From Dysgonomonas sp. HGC4 (GTDB lineage: Bacteria; Bacteroidota; Bacteroidia; Bacteroidales; Dysgonomonadaceae): a DNA stretch of 64,000 nt. The position numbers were made by a program, and so were the translations under genes. Where the stretch lies: assembly GCF_001261715.1 (NCBI RefSeq), contig NZ_CVRU01000056.1:57350-121349 (forward strand), in the 5' to 3' direction. How positions within the stretch are numbered: position 1 is the stretch's first letter; each line of letters opens with the position of its first letter. Below are positions 32,016-40,132 of the stretch, in pieces. The notes below the pieces were generated by a model that saw nothing but the letters and a program-made list of their open reading frames with translations, made no database searches and was not told where the DNA came from.

Positions 32016-32651
32016 ATGCAAAACGCAGATTATTATTCATTTGACAGAAAAGAAATCTTCCCATTTATACCCCAAAATATAGAGAAAACTTTAGATGTAG
32101 GTTGTGCTGCCGGAGTCTTCTCCAATAAGCTTAAAAAAGAAAGAAACCCTGAGACTTGGGGAATAGAAATGCAAAAAGAAGCCGCCGAAATTGCAAAAAC
32201 AAGATTGGATAAAGTTTTAATTGGATCTTTTGACGAAGTTTCGGATGACCTCCCTCAACAATATTTCGATTGTGTTTTCTTTAATGATGTGCTCGAACAT
32301 ATGCCATATCCGGAAACGTGCTTAACAAAAATAAAAGCGAATGTACATCCGAAGGGAAAAATTATAGCGTCAATTCCCAATATGAGACACATAGAGGTAT
32401 TGAGAGAATTATTGTTTCAAAAAGACTGGAAGTACAAAGATTCTGGAATTTTGGATAGAACCCATTTGCGTTTCTTCACGAAGAAAAGTATAATACGAAT
32501 GTTTAAAGATTGCGGATATAAAATAGATCTGATAAAAGGAATAAACAGTGTTAGCCCTTATTGTCTGACATCAATACTCTCCAAATTATCATTAAATTCA
32601 CTTGACGATATAAAACATAAGCAATTTATAATAGTAGCCTCACCAATATAA
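32016..32651 (+). CDS. class I SAM-dependent methyltransferase
   Basis: The 211-residue protein has motif I LDVGCAAGVFS (about residues 26-36), the acidic WGIEMQ end of strand 2 and motif IV FDCVFFNDVLEHM, followed by PKGKIIASIPN. This is the Methyltransf_11/23 type of UbiG/BioC-like enzymes, whose substrates are small molecules or O-antigen sugars. The late segment ILDRTHLRFFTKKSIIRMF is common in methyltransferases of glycan or surface polysaccharide loci. The substrate is unknown and no partner genes lie beside it. Confidence 0.8.
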   Translation: MQNADYYSFDRKEIFPFIPQNIEKTLDVGCAAGVFSNKLKKERNPETWGIEMQKEAAEIAKTRLDKVLIGSFDEVSDDLPQQYFDCVFFNDVLEHMPYPETCLTKIKANVHPKGKIIASIPNMRHIEVLRELLFQKDWKYKDSGILDRTHLRFFTKKSIIRMFKDCGYKIDLIKGINSVSPYCLTSILSKLSLNSLDDIKHKQFIIVASPI

Positions 32652-32657
32652 GAAGTT

Positions 32658-33437
32658 TTAGATAACACCAAAATGCTTCAATGCGTTTTGAATCCCATCA
32701 TCATCTGCCGAATCTGTAATGTAATCGGCAGCCTGCTTTGCCTCATCGCCGGCATTGCCCATAGCTACACCAATGGCAACATGCTTCAGCATCTGAACAT
32801 CGTTACCACCATCACCAAACGCCATCGTTTCGGAGAAGTCTAACTTATAATATTCGAGAAACTTATCAATACCCGTTCGTTTACTATTACCTCTAACATT
32901 TACATCTGCAAAAAGAGGATTCCAACGACTAGCGTCACAATGAGTCAACACTGTATCTAAGATTTCTTGTTCCTGTTCTTTATTTATAAAAGCATCTATT
33001 TGCAGAACTTCCTCTTTATCTATTTCATCCAATATTCCCAGAGGAGACAAGGGAACATCTACCAAACGACTTATTTCTCTCACATTTTCATCAATACAAT
33101 TAATAAGCTCTTTCTTTTCGGTTATAAAAATAGAAGGGAAGAGGAACTTTTCCGAATGATAACGAAGAAGGGCATCTATATTTTCTCTAGGTATTGGATT
33201 GGTGAAAATCGTTTCATTTTCGGAATTAATACAATGAGCTCCATTCAAAGTAATAAGCCCATCGAAAACCAAACCGTTCAGATCACCTATTTGCTTGAAA
33301 TAACGTCCTGTTGCTATAAAAACTTTAATTCCTTTTTCCTTTACCTCATTTATTGCATCAATTGTAGATTGAGGAATAGAATGTGTCTTAAAACTTTTCA
33401 GAGTACCATCAATATCAAAAAAAATAGCCTTTATCAT
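32658..33437 (-). CDS. HAD-superfamily Cof-type phosphatase
   Basis: The 259-residue protein begins with the HAD motif I FFDIDGTL (Asp8 nucleophile, Asp10 acid). It has motif II IATGRY and motif III/IV GDGGNDVQMLKHVAIGVAMG near residues 208-230. This is a Cof-like (type IIB cap) sugar-phosphate or cofactor phosphatase, cytosolic. The length is typical. It converges with the methyltransferase gene, with only 6 nt between stops. Confidence 0.85.
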   Translation of the reverse strand: MIKAIFFDIDGTLKSFKTHSIPQSTIDAINEVKEKGIKVFIATGRYFKQIGDLNGLVFDGLITLNGAHCINSENETIFTNPIPRENIDALLRYHSEKFLFPSIFITEKKELINCIDENVREISRLVDVPLSPLGILDEIDKEEVLQIDAFINKEQEQEILDTVLTHCDASRWNPLFADVNVRGNSKRTGIDKFLEYYKLDFSETMAFGDGGNDVQMLKHVAIGVAMGNAGDEAKQAADYITDSADDDGIQNALKHFGVI

Positions 33438-33604
33438 ATTTTTGTTTCTTCTATTTTACTAATTCCAAATCAAGTATCTAAAAGAGTTACTCTAATCATT
33501 TAAAAGAGATATTCTCTAGAGAAAGCACTCTTTATTTCCTCTGTCATTTTTATAAAAAACTCCAGTCTTACTTATTGCATAAAGAAGACTATATATCGTT
33601 TTTT

Positions 33605-34258
33605 TCAGATGTATTTTTTCTCGAAGAAGATACTGTTCTTTCTGGTAACAGCGTATTTCATCAATAATTCTTCGAATTTCTTGTCTTTGCGAATATTATC
33701 AAAATCGGGATCTTTTTCAATTAGAGACTTAGTTAGTCTATTTGACTTAATTTGATACTTATTCGTTAAAGCTTTTTCTAACCATTCTAGAGATTTCTTT
33801 TTCTTATTTAATAGAGAATACATGCATGCTAGATTGTATGCCGCAACCTGATCGCCCAACTTCTCTGACTTTAGACACAATGTTGTGATCTCAGATTCGT
33901 AATAACGAATATTATTCTCCATTTTAGCCAGTCTTAATACAGCTACAGCCCAATCGTTATATACATAGACACTAGAAGAACCCAACTCCGAAGCCCTTCT
34001 ATACATCTCAAAACTTTCTTTGAACATTGCCTTATCTTTGTTTTTTTCGCCAAGATCTACTAAAACATTTGCTCTACTATAAAATATATACTGATCTGTA
34101 GAGTCTAACTCTAACACTTTTTGATAACAGATATTTGCAGCTTCCAAGTTCCCTGCTTCTTCAGCAACATCTGCTCTCTCAATCCAGACATCAGCACTTT
34201 GCGAATAAATGATTGTAGATATAAAGCATAAGCAGAAAAGTATAGTACATTTTTTCAT
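33605..34258 (-). CDS. secreted TPR protein
   Basis: The 217-residue protein has a signal peptide (MKKCTILFCLCFISTIIYSQ) and about four TPR-like helix pairs starting at residue 22, for example NLEAANICYQKVLELDSTDQ and NLACMYSLLNKKKKSLEWLE. The C-terminal tail is basic. It probably works in the periplasm as a scaffold; no partner can be named. A 13-bp palindrome (34260-34272) stands directly before its ATG. Confidence 0.7.
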   Translation of the reverse strand: MKKCTILFCLCFISTIIYSQSADVWIERADVAEEAGNLEAANICYQKVLELDSTDQYIFYSRANVLVDLGEKNKDKAMFKESFEMYRRASELGSSSVYVYNDWAVAVLRLAKMENNIRYYESEITTLCLKSEKLGDQVAAYNLACMYSLLNKKKKSLEWLEKALTNKYQIKSNRLTKSLIEKDPDFDNIRKDKKFEELLMKYAVTRKNSIFFEKKYI

Positions 34259-34259
34259 A

Positions 34260-34272
34260 AGGTCTCAGACTT
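34260..34272. promoter_or_regulatory. AGGTC-N3-GACYT palindrome, copy 1
   Basis: AGGTCTCAGACTT lies 1 nt upstream of the minus-strand ATG at 34258. It belongs to a family of 13-bp palindromes seen upstream of several genes in this window. Confidence 0.5.
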
Positions 34273-34392
34273 AAATTAAAGATGTAAAAGTAATATAATT
34301 GTACAAGTATCTCAAAAACCCTTTGAAGGAATAAGGATTCTACATTCTAAGAATTTATTATCTTTACATATCTAAAAAATGGATCAGGAAAT

Positions 34393-34620
34393 ATGAATGA
34401 GCTACCCAAAGAAAACAATCAATCACTGCCACCCAATGAAGCTTTAAAACCGCTCATTGATGCCTTTGTAGAGAGTGCCAGAAGATCGTTAGAATACGAT
34501 ATTACAAAGTATTCTCTAAAACGATACGAATCATTTATATGCAAAGGGTATTACAAAAAGAAATTATATAAAGCCATTCTAGCTTTGAGAGAATTCAATA
34601 AAGAAGTCGCAGAAAAATAA
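34393..34620 (+). CDS. hypothetical protein (75 aa)
   Basis: A small, helical, basic protein beginning MNELPKENNQSLPPNEALKP, with a Tyr/Lys-rich middle. It has no signal peptide. A TATCTTTA box lies just before it. No family is recognised. Confidence 0.5.
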   Translation: MNELPKENNQSLPPNEALKPLIDAFVESARRSLEYDITKYSLKRYESFICKGYYKKKLYKAILALREFNKEVAEK

Positions 34621-34699
34621 AGACTCAGCCCTATTTATATAGTAAATATAAATGCCTTAATTCTTTTGAGATTAATATTAAGATACCTCGTACTGATTA

Positions 34700-35404
34700 T
34701 TATCCATTAAGTATTTGGATAGTATTGCAAGCAACCAAAGCAGCAGTTTCAGCACGTAAACGGCTTTCCCCTAAACTTATCGGTTCAAACCCGCACTTTA
34801 GAGCCTCTTGTACTTCTTGTTCACTAAAATCACCTTCGGGTCCTATCAATATTAAGACATTACCCCCAGTCTTGTAGATTGTTTTTAGTAATTTCTTCTC
34901 TTGAGGATAGCAATGAGCTATAAACTTTTGCCCATCAAAAGGCTTCTTTATAAAGTTCGAGAACGAAGTCATCTCATCTAATTGAGGTAGAACTGCTTTC
35001 TGTGATTGCTTCATGGCTGAAACCAGAATTTTTTCTATACGTGGTAGTTTAACCTCCTTTCGTTCCGAGTATCTGCATAACAAAGGAGTCAGGTGATCTA
35101 TCCCTATTTCTGTTGCCTTCTCAGCAAACCATTCAATACGATCTAGATTTTTAGTAGGTGCAAATGCAATATGTAGATAATTGCCCCAAGGCATTGGCTC
35201 AACTATAGTTTGGATGATATTTACAACACAATGTTTTTGATGAGCCTCAACAATTTCGGCATCAAAGAAATTCCCTTTTCCATCGGTCACCAATATTTCA
35301 TCGCCTTCTTTTTTACGCAAAACTCTCACACAATGTGCTGATTCATCTTGTGGTAAAGTATTATCTTGCTGAATATTGGGGGCGTAAAATATAGTTTTAT
35401 CCAT
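34700..35404 (-). CDS. rsmE: 16S rRNA m3U1498 methyltransferase RsmE
   Basis: The 234-residue protein matches RsmE (YggJ), a SPOUT methyltransferase that makes 3-methyluridine at position 1498 of 16S rRNA. An N-terminal PUA-like part includes HCVRVLRKKEGDEILVTDGK. The C-terminal knot has NVLILIGPEGDFSEQEV and LGESRLRAETAALVA, the SAM-binding and dimer motifs. Length and motif order are normal. Confidence 0.92.
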   Translation of the reverse strand: MDKTIFYAPNIQQDNTLPQDESAHCVRVLRKKEGDEILVTDGKGNFFDAEIVEAHQKHCVVNIIQTIVEPMPWGNYLHIAFAPTKNLDRIEWFAEKATEIGIDHLTPLLCRYSERKEVKLPRIEKILVSAMKQSQKAVLPQLDEMTSFSNFIKKPFDGQKFIAHCYPQEKKLLKTIYKTGGNVLILIGPEGDFSEQEVQEALKCGFEPISLGESRLRAETAALVACNTIQILNG

Positions 35405-35488
35405 AATGTTATATAAAAAGGGCTTGATACTTAAGCTACAAAAAAGATTTAATGTCGCGTTTCGGAATCAGAAAAAAGATTGAAGATC

Positions 35489-36088
35489 TTAATGATTAAA
35501 TCGTTTATCCATTTCGTCACGTAAGACGGATGCCAATTCATAATCTTCATTATCAATAGCTTCCTGCAACATCGAGTTCAACTCTTCTTCACTAAGTAAT
35601 GCATAACTATCCATATATTCTGTACTGTCATGACCAGTTACAATCTCTTTGTTGTCAATATCGTCTTCGCCTTCGCTGAATACTATTGCCAACTTCTGCA
35701 TTATCTCTTCCGTAGTATATATGGCAGATTTACTTCTCAAAGCAATTCCAATAGCATCGGATGTACGAGACTCTATTGAAATCTCTTTTTCTCCTTGCTT
35801 AAAGATCAGTTTAGAATAAAAAATACCATTATCATACTTATAAATAAGCACTTCTTGAAGAACGATTCCCCATTCGGACATAAATGAATAAAACAGATCA
35901 TGAGTCAATGGACGTGGAGGAGACGTATTTTGCAACTTAAAGGCAATAGATTGAGCCTCAGGCGTCCCGACAACAACCATAAGACGTCTTACACCATTCT
36001 CTTCTGCCAAAACCAAGCCATATGTGCCTGATTGTGTTTGGTTAAACGAGAATCCCAAAACTGATAATTTCACCTTTTTTTCCGTCAC
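35489..36088 (-). CDS. bifunctional nuclease (BFN/DUF151) domain protein with UVR motif
   Basis: Residues 10-135 form a BFN domain, with RRLMVVVGTPEAQSIAFKLQ and RTSDAIGIALRSKSAIYTTE. The C-terminal 40 residues contain a UVR motif (LNSMLQEAIDNEDYELASVL, then RDEMDKR), as seen in McsA and UvrB. BFN proteins have been linked to RNA/DNA cleavage in plants, but bacterial roles are not clear. A BFN-UVR fusion of about 200 residues is common in Bacteroidales near nucleoside transport genes. Confidence 0.8.
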   Translation of the reverse strand: MTEKKVKLSVLGFSFNQTQSGTYGLVLAEENGVRRLMVVVGTPEAQSIAFKLQNTSPPRPLTHDLFYSFMSEWGIVLQEVLIYKYDNGIFYSKLIFKQGEKEISIESRTSDAIGIALRSKSAIYTTEEIMQKLAIVFSEGEDDIDNKEIVTGHDSTEYMDSYALLSEEELNSMLQEAIDNEDYELASVLRDEMDKRFNH

Positions 36089-36214
36089 AATAAATAACCT
36101 TTGTAAGAGTATTGTAATTCAAAAATAGTCATTTTTATGGTATTTGCAGAGCGAAAAAGCAAATTTTTAAATAATAATCGTACAAAAAGACAAATCTCAA
36201 AAGAAATAAAGCCT

Positions 36215-36222
36215 TATCTTTG
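36215..36222 (+). promoter_or_regulatory. -7 box upstream of the GtrA gene
   Basis: TATCTTTG followed by CGCCC fits the Bacteroidetes -7 consensus. No good -33 box is visible. It predicts a 5' leader of about 100 nt before the ATG at 36330. Confidence 0.45.
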
Positions 36223-36304
36223 CGCCCTAGGAGAACAATAAAGTATTTATCATCATATCTTTATTTCAATAAAATTTGGTTATTTTTTCACCAAAATAAT
36301 AAAA

Positions 36305-36317
36305 AGATCTGAGATCT
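36305..36317. promoter_or_regulatory. AGATC-N3-GATCT palindrome, copy 2
   Basis: AGATCTGAGATCT is a variant of the 13-bp palindrome and lies 12 nt before the ATG at 36330. Confidence 0.45.
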
Positions 36318-36329
36318 AAGTAATACATA

Positions 36330-36761
36330 ATGAATCAATCTTTCAAAGAATTAGTAAAGTACGGAATAGTCGGTTTTATTGGATTAGGTGTCGATTGGGC
36401 AGCATTTTTTCTCTTCCGAGATGTTATTGGAATCAACTATATTGCCTCGCATATACTCAGTTCGATATTAGCTATTACAAATAACTTTGTACTTAATAGC
36501 TACTTTACTTTCAAAGCCACCGATAAAATATGGCAAAGAGGTATTTCATTTTTCGGCATTGCCGGAATAGGATTAGTTATCGGTTCTGTTTTGCTTCCGG
36601 TATTCGTACAGCTAATCAATCTTAGCATCACCCATCTCGACTTAAGTCCGTTAGCACCAAAGGTTGTACAAAATCTTTCGAAATTAGTAATAACCGTCAT
36701 TATCGCTTTTTTACAATTCTTTTTAAATAAATACTTTACATTTAAGAAAAAGGATGCGTGA
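36330..36761 (+). CDS. GtrA family membrane protein
   Basis: The 143-residue protein has the four-helix GtrA layout: VKYGIVGFIGLGVDWAAFFL, NYIASHILSSILAITNNFVL with the conserved N-x-x-L-N-x-x-F-T-F-K, ISFFGIAGIGLVIGSVLLPV, and a last helix followed by LNKYFTFKKKDA. GtrA proteins are thought to move lipid-linked sugars across the inner membrane during surface glycan modification. No glycosyltransferase gene is adjacent, so the substrate cannot be inferred. Confidence 0.85.
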   Translation: MNQSFKELVKYGIVGFIGLGVDWAAFFLFRDVIGINYIASHILSSILAITNNFVLNSYFTFKATDKIWQRGISFFGIAGIGLVIGSVLLPVFVQLINLSITHLDLSPLAPKVVQNLSKLVITVIIAFLQFFLNKYFTFKKKDA

Positions 36762-36912
36762 TGTAGCAAAGCGTTTGCTATTTTTGCAATGAATTCAATA
36801 TTAGTTCGAGACAATATTTAAACTTGACACCACTTAAATAAACAGAATTATTTAATGGTGTATTTTCGAGCTACAACAGTATATAATTGTTATTCTTATC
36901 AAAATATTAAAT

Positions 36913-36925
36913 AGGTCTGTGACCT
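36913..36925. promoter_or_regulatory. AGGTC-N3-GACCT palindrome, copy 3
   Basis: AGGTCTGTGACCT lies 22 nt before the coaBC ATG at 36948, within its 5' leader. Confidence 0.5.
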
Positions 36926-36947
36926 TAATTTATAAGACAATAGAGAA

Positions 36948-38150
36948 ATGACACTAAAAGGTAAACATATAGTATTAGGTATAACCGGTAGTATCGCTGC
37001 ATACAAAGCAGCATCACTAGCCCGTCTATTCGTTAAAGAAGGCGCAGAAGTGCAGATTGTGATTACCCCCTCGGGAAAAGAATTTATTACTCCTGTTACA
37101 TTATCTGCTTTAACCGGCAAACCAGTTGTATGCGATTTCTTTGGTGCAAACGATGGTACATGGCATAGTCACGTAGACTTAGGCTTATGGGCTGACTTTA
37201 TGGTTATAGCTCCGGCAACAGCAGCAACAATGGGTAAAATGGCAAACGGAATTGCCGATAATATGCTTGTAACGACCTACATGTCGATGAAAGCTCCCGT
37301 ATTTATTGCTCCTGCAATGGATTTAGATATGTTTGCGCATCCTTCTACTGCACGAAATATAGCTCTACTTCAATCATACGGTAACCTCGTCATTGAGCCT
37401 GCTTCGGGCGAATTGGCTAGCCATCTGATAGGAAAAGGTAGAATGGAAGAACCCGAAAATATCGTAGCCTACATCAAGGAACATTTCGAGAAACAAGAGT
37501 CTCTTTCAAAAAAAAAAATCCTGATAACAGCGGGACCTACGTATGAAAAATTAGATCCCGTACGGTTTATAGGAAACTATTCGTCGGGAAAGATGGGTTT
37601 TGCTTTAGCTGAAGAATGTGCCGAAAGAGGGGCAGAAGTTATTCTTATAGCAGGTCCTGTATCTTTAAAAACAAGCCATCGTAACATCCAGCGAATCGAC
37701 GTTGAATCGGCTGAACAAATGTACGAAGCTGCAACAAAAGAATTTGCAGACACAGATGCAGCCATATTATGTGCTGCGGTAGCCGATTATCGCCCCAAAG
37801 AACAAGCTGATAATAAAATAAAAAGAGCTGAAGGTTCAAATCTCACATTAGAGCTCATTCCCAACAAAGACATTGCAGCATCATTAGGCAAAGTAAAAAA
37901 AGAGGGACAAATCTTGATTGGTTTTGCTTTAGAAACTAATAATGAAGAGCAGAACGCACTTGCCAAAATTCAGAAAAAAAACCTTGATTTTATTGTGCTA
38001 AACTCCCTAAATGATAATGGTGCAGGGTTTCAGTACGACACCAATAAAATTGCAATCTTAAACAAGAGCGGCAAGCGTACAAATTTCGAATTAAAGAACA
38101 AAAAAGACGTAGCTAAAGACATTATCAATAATACCTTAGAGCTCATCTAA
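36948..38150 (+). CDS. coaBC: CoaBC, phosphopantothenoylcysteine synthetase/decarboxylase
   Basis: The 400-residue fusion catalyses two steps of coenzyme A synthesis. The N-terminal CoaC flavoprotein half has GITGSIAAYKAASLARLF, the active-site region DGTWHSHVDLGLWAD with its catalytic His, and VFIAPAMDLDMFAHP. The C-terminal CoaB half starts near residue 185 with ILITAGPTYEKLDPVRFIGN, followed by YSSGKMGFALAEE, the nucleotide-binding region, and IKRAEGSNLTLELIPNKDI. Length and motifs are complete. In many Bacteroidetes recN follows; here an M23 peptidase does. Confidence 0.95.
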   Translation: MTLKGKHIVLGITGSIAAYKAASLARLFVKEGAEVQIVITPSGKEFITPVTLSALTGKPVVCDFFGANDGTWHSHVDLGLWADFMVIAPATAATMGKMANGIADNMLVTTYMSMKAPVFIAPAMDLDMFAHPSTARNIALLQSYGNLVIEPASGELASHLIGKGRMEEPENIVAYIKEHFEKQESLSKKKILITAGPTYEKLDPVRFIGNYSSGKMGFALAEECAERGAEVILIAGPVSLKTSHRNIQRIDVESAEQMYEAATKEFADTDAAILCAAVADYRPKEQADNKIKRAEGSNLTLELIPNKDIAASLGKVKKEGQILIGFALETNNEEQNALAKIQKKNLDFIVLNSLNDNGAGFQYDTNKIAILNKSGKRTNFELKNKKDVAKDIINNTLELI

Positions 38151-38323
38151 AGTTTCTTCGAAGTATATTTTCCATTTAAAATAAGCAAACACAAAATCTT
38201 TATAGCCTAATACTTGTTGTATTAAGGATAATGTTTGTAGAATCGTATTATATCACAATAATGCGATTCAATAATAGTAACACGAGTTTAAGGCTTTCTT
38301 AAACATCTTATAATTAATATATA

Positions 38324-40027
38324 ATGAATAAGATCATCACAACTATATTTCTATTTCTATCGTTAAATAGTTTTGCACAAGATTACAGAAGTCCATTAGA
38401 TATACCCCTATTATTGAGCGCCAATTTCTGCGAACTTCGTAATAACCATTTCCACTCAGGTATAGATATAAAAACGCAGGGTGTTGAAGGCAAGCCTATA
38501 TATAGCGTAACCGACGGATATATATCGCGAATAGGTGTTTCGCCCAGCGGATATGGATTGGCTTTATATATAGACCACCCCAATGGACAGACGTCGGTTT
38601 ACGGACATTTGAGTTCTTATAATGTAAGAATAGGCGAATATGTAAAACAAGAACAATATAAGCAGGAAAGTTTTAGAATTGATGTAAAACTTAAACCTTA
38701 TCAAATTCCGGTAAAAAAGGGAGAACTTGTAGCTTATAGTGGCAATACAGGAGGATCAGGAGGTCCACACCTGCATTTCGAAATAAGAGATACTAAAACA
38801 GAAAATGCTTTAGACCCTTTGGTCTATTATAAGAAATTAATCTCCGATAATAAATCGCCCGATATAAAAGGAATTGCAGCCTACCCCGTTCCGGGCAGAG
38901 GTGTTATAAATGGCACTATCCTACCCTTGCGCCAAGCTGTTAGCTTACTAAAATCAGGAGAATACTCGGGATTAAAACAATCGATTGAAGCATGGGGATT
39001 AATAGGATTTGGAATAAAAGCTTATGACCGAATGGATGCTACATCTAACATTTATGGTGTAAGAGTTGTCAAACTTTCAGTAGATGGCAAGCAAATATTC
39101 AAATCAGAGACTGCAGGCTTCTCATTTGATCAAAGTCGTATGATAAATACATTTACCGAATTTGCAGAATGGAGACTTAACAAGTCGTTCTATATGCAAT
39201 CATTTATAGAACCAGGTAATAAATTGCCTTTCTATTCGGCTGTAAATAGCGGCTACATCAATATAGATGAAGAACGTCCCTACAAAATATCTTACGAGTT
39301 GGAAGATCTGTATGGAAATAAGTCTACATACGATTTTACAATCAGAGGTCAAAAGCAAAATATACTTACGCCATCTGCTTGCAATCAGGTTTTGATATGG
39401 GACGAAGATAACAAATACAACACCAATCAATTTTCGCTATCTATCTCAAAAGGGAACTTATACAATGATGTATGCTTCACTCTTTCTCAAGCTTCGTCAA
39501 CAGATTTCTTTTCTGATATCTTTACAGTAAACAAAACTCCTGTACCCCTCGATAAATCGGGAGAAGTGACCATAAAATTATCATCAGACCCTATAAGTAA
39601 TAAAAAACAATATGGCTTGGTACAAGTGAACAATAACAACAAAAGAGGAGCTTGGGTTGGCGGCACTTACAAGAATGGATCTGTGGTAGCTTCAATTCGC
39701 GAATTGGGCATGCGATTAAGTGTCTCTGCTGATACCGAAGCACCTACTGTAACACGTATAGAATCCTCAACATCGGGAAAAAGAAGAATAATAGTACCTA
39801 AAGACGAGATAAGACTGCGCGTAAGCGATAACCTTAGTGGTGTAGCCACTTTCAGAGGAACAATTGATGGTAAATTTGCATTATTTACACATGACATGAA
39901 ATCTCCTATAATTACATATAAGTTTGATCCTGCACGATTAAAAAAGGGTATAACTCATAAGCTTGTTTTTACAGCAACAGATGCATGTGGAAATTCAACC
40001 CAATACACTGCTGACTTCGTATATTAA
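38324..40027 (+). CDS. secreted M23 family peptidase
   Basis: The 567-residue protein has a signal peptide (MNKIITTIFLFLSLNSFAQ) and an LytM/M23 domain at about residues 25-165. Zinc ligands are H44 and D48 in NHFHSGIDIK and H151 in GGPHLHFEIR, with H149 as the catalytic partner. Residues 170-567 are beta-rich with a late DNLSGVATFRGTIDGKF repeat, giving substrate binding or surface anchoring. It should cut peptidoglycan cross-links in the periplasm. It ends at a strong bidirectional terminator. Confidence 0.88.
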   Translation: MNKIITTIFLFLSLNSFAQDYRSPLDIPLLLSANFCELRNNHFHSGIDIKTQGVEGKPIYSVTDGYISRIGVSPSGYGLALYIDHPNGQTSVYGHLSSYNVRIGEYVKQEQYKQESFRIDVKLKPYQIPVKKGELVAYSGNTGGSGGPHLHFEIRDTKTENALDPLVYYKKLISDNKSPDIKGIAAYPVPGRGVINGTILPLRQAVSLLKSGEYSGLKQSIEAWGLIGFGIKAYDRMDATSNIYGVRVVKLSVDGKQIFKSETAGFSFDQSRMINTFTEFAEWRLNKSFYMQSFIEPGNKLPFYSAVNSGYINIDEERPYKISYELEDLYGNKSTYDFTIRGQKQNILTPSACNQVLIWDEDNKYNTNQFSLSISKGNLYNDVCFTLSQASSTDFFSDIFTVNKTPVPLDKSGEVTIKLSSDPISNKKQYGLVQVNNNNKRGAWVGGTYKNGSVVASIRELGMRLSVSADTEAPTVTRIESSTSGKRRIIVPKDEIRLRVSDNLSGVATFRGTIDGKFALFTHDMKSPIITYKFDPARLKKGITHKLVFTATDACGNSTQYTADFVY

Positions 40028-40076
40028 GACTACTGAAAAAACCGTAGCTGTTGTTTACAATGCTACAACTAAATAC

Positions 40077-40114
40077 AAAAAAAAGACCATCCTTCAACAG
40101 GATGGTCTTTTTTT
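40077..40114. terminator. bidirectional terminator
   Basis: AAAAGACCATCC, a 7-nt loop and GGATGGTCTTTT form a perfect 12-bp stem with A and T runs on both sides. It serves the M23 gene (plus) and the convergent TPR gene (minus). Confidence 0.85.
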
Positions 40115-40132
40115 AATATGTTTTTTTATTCT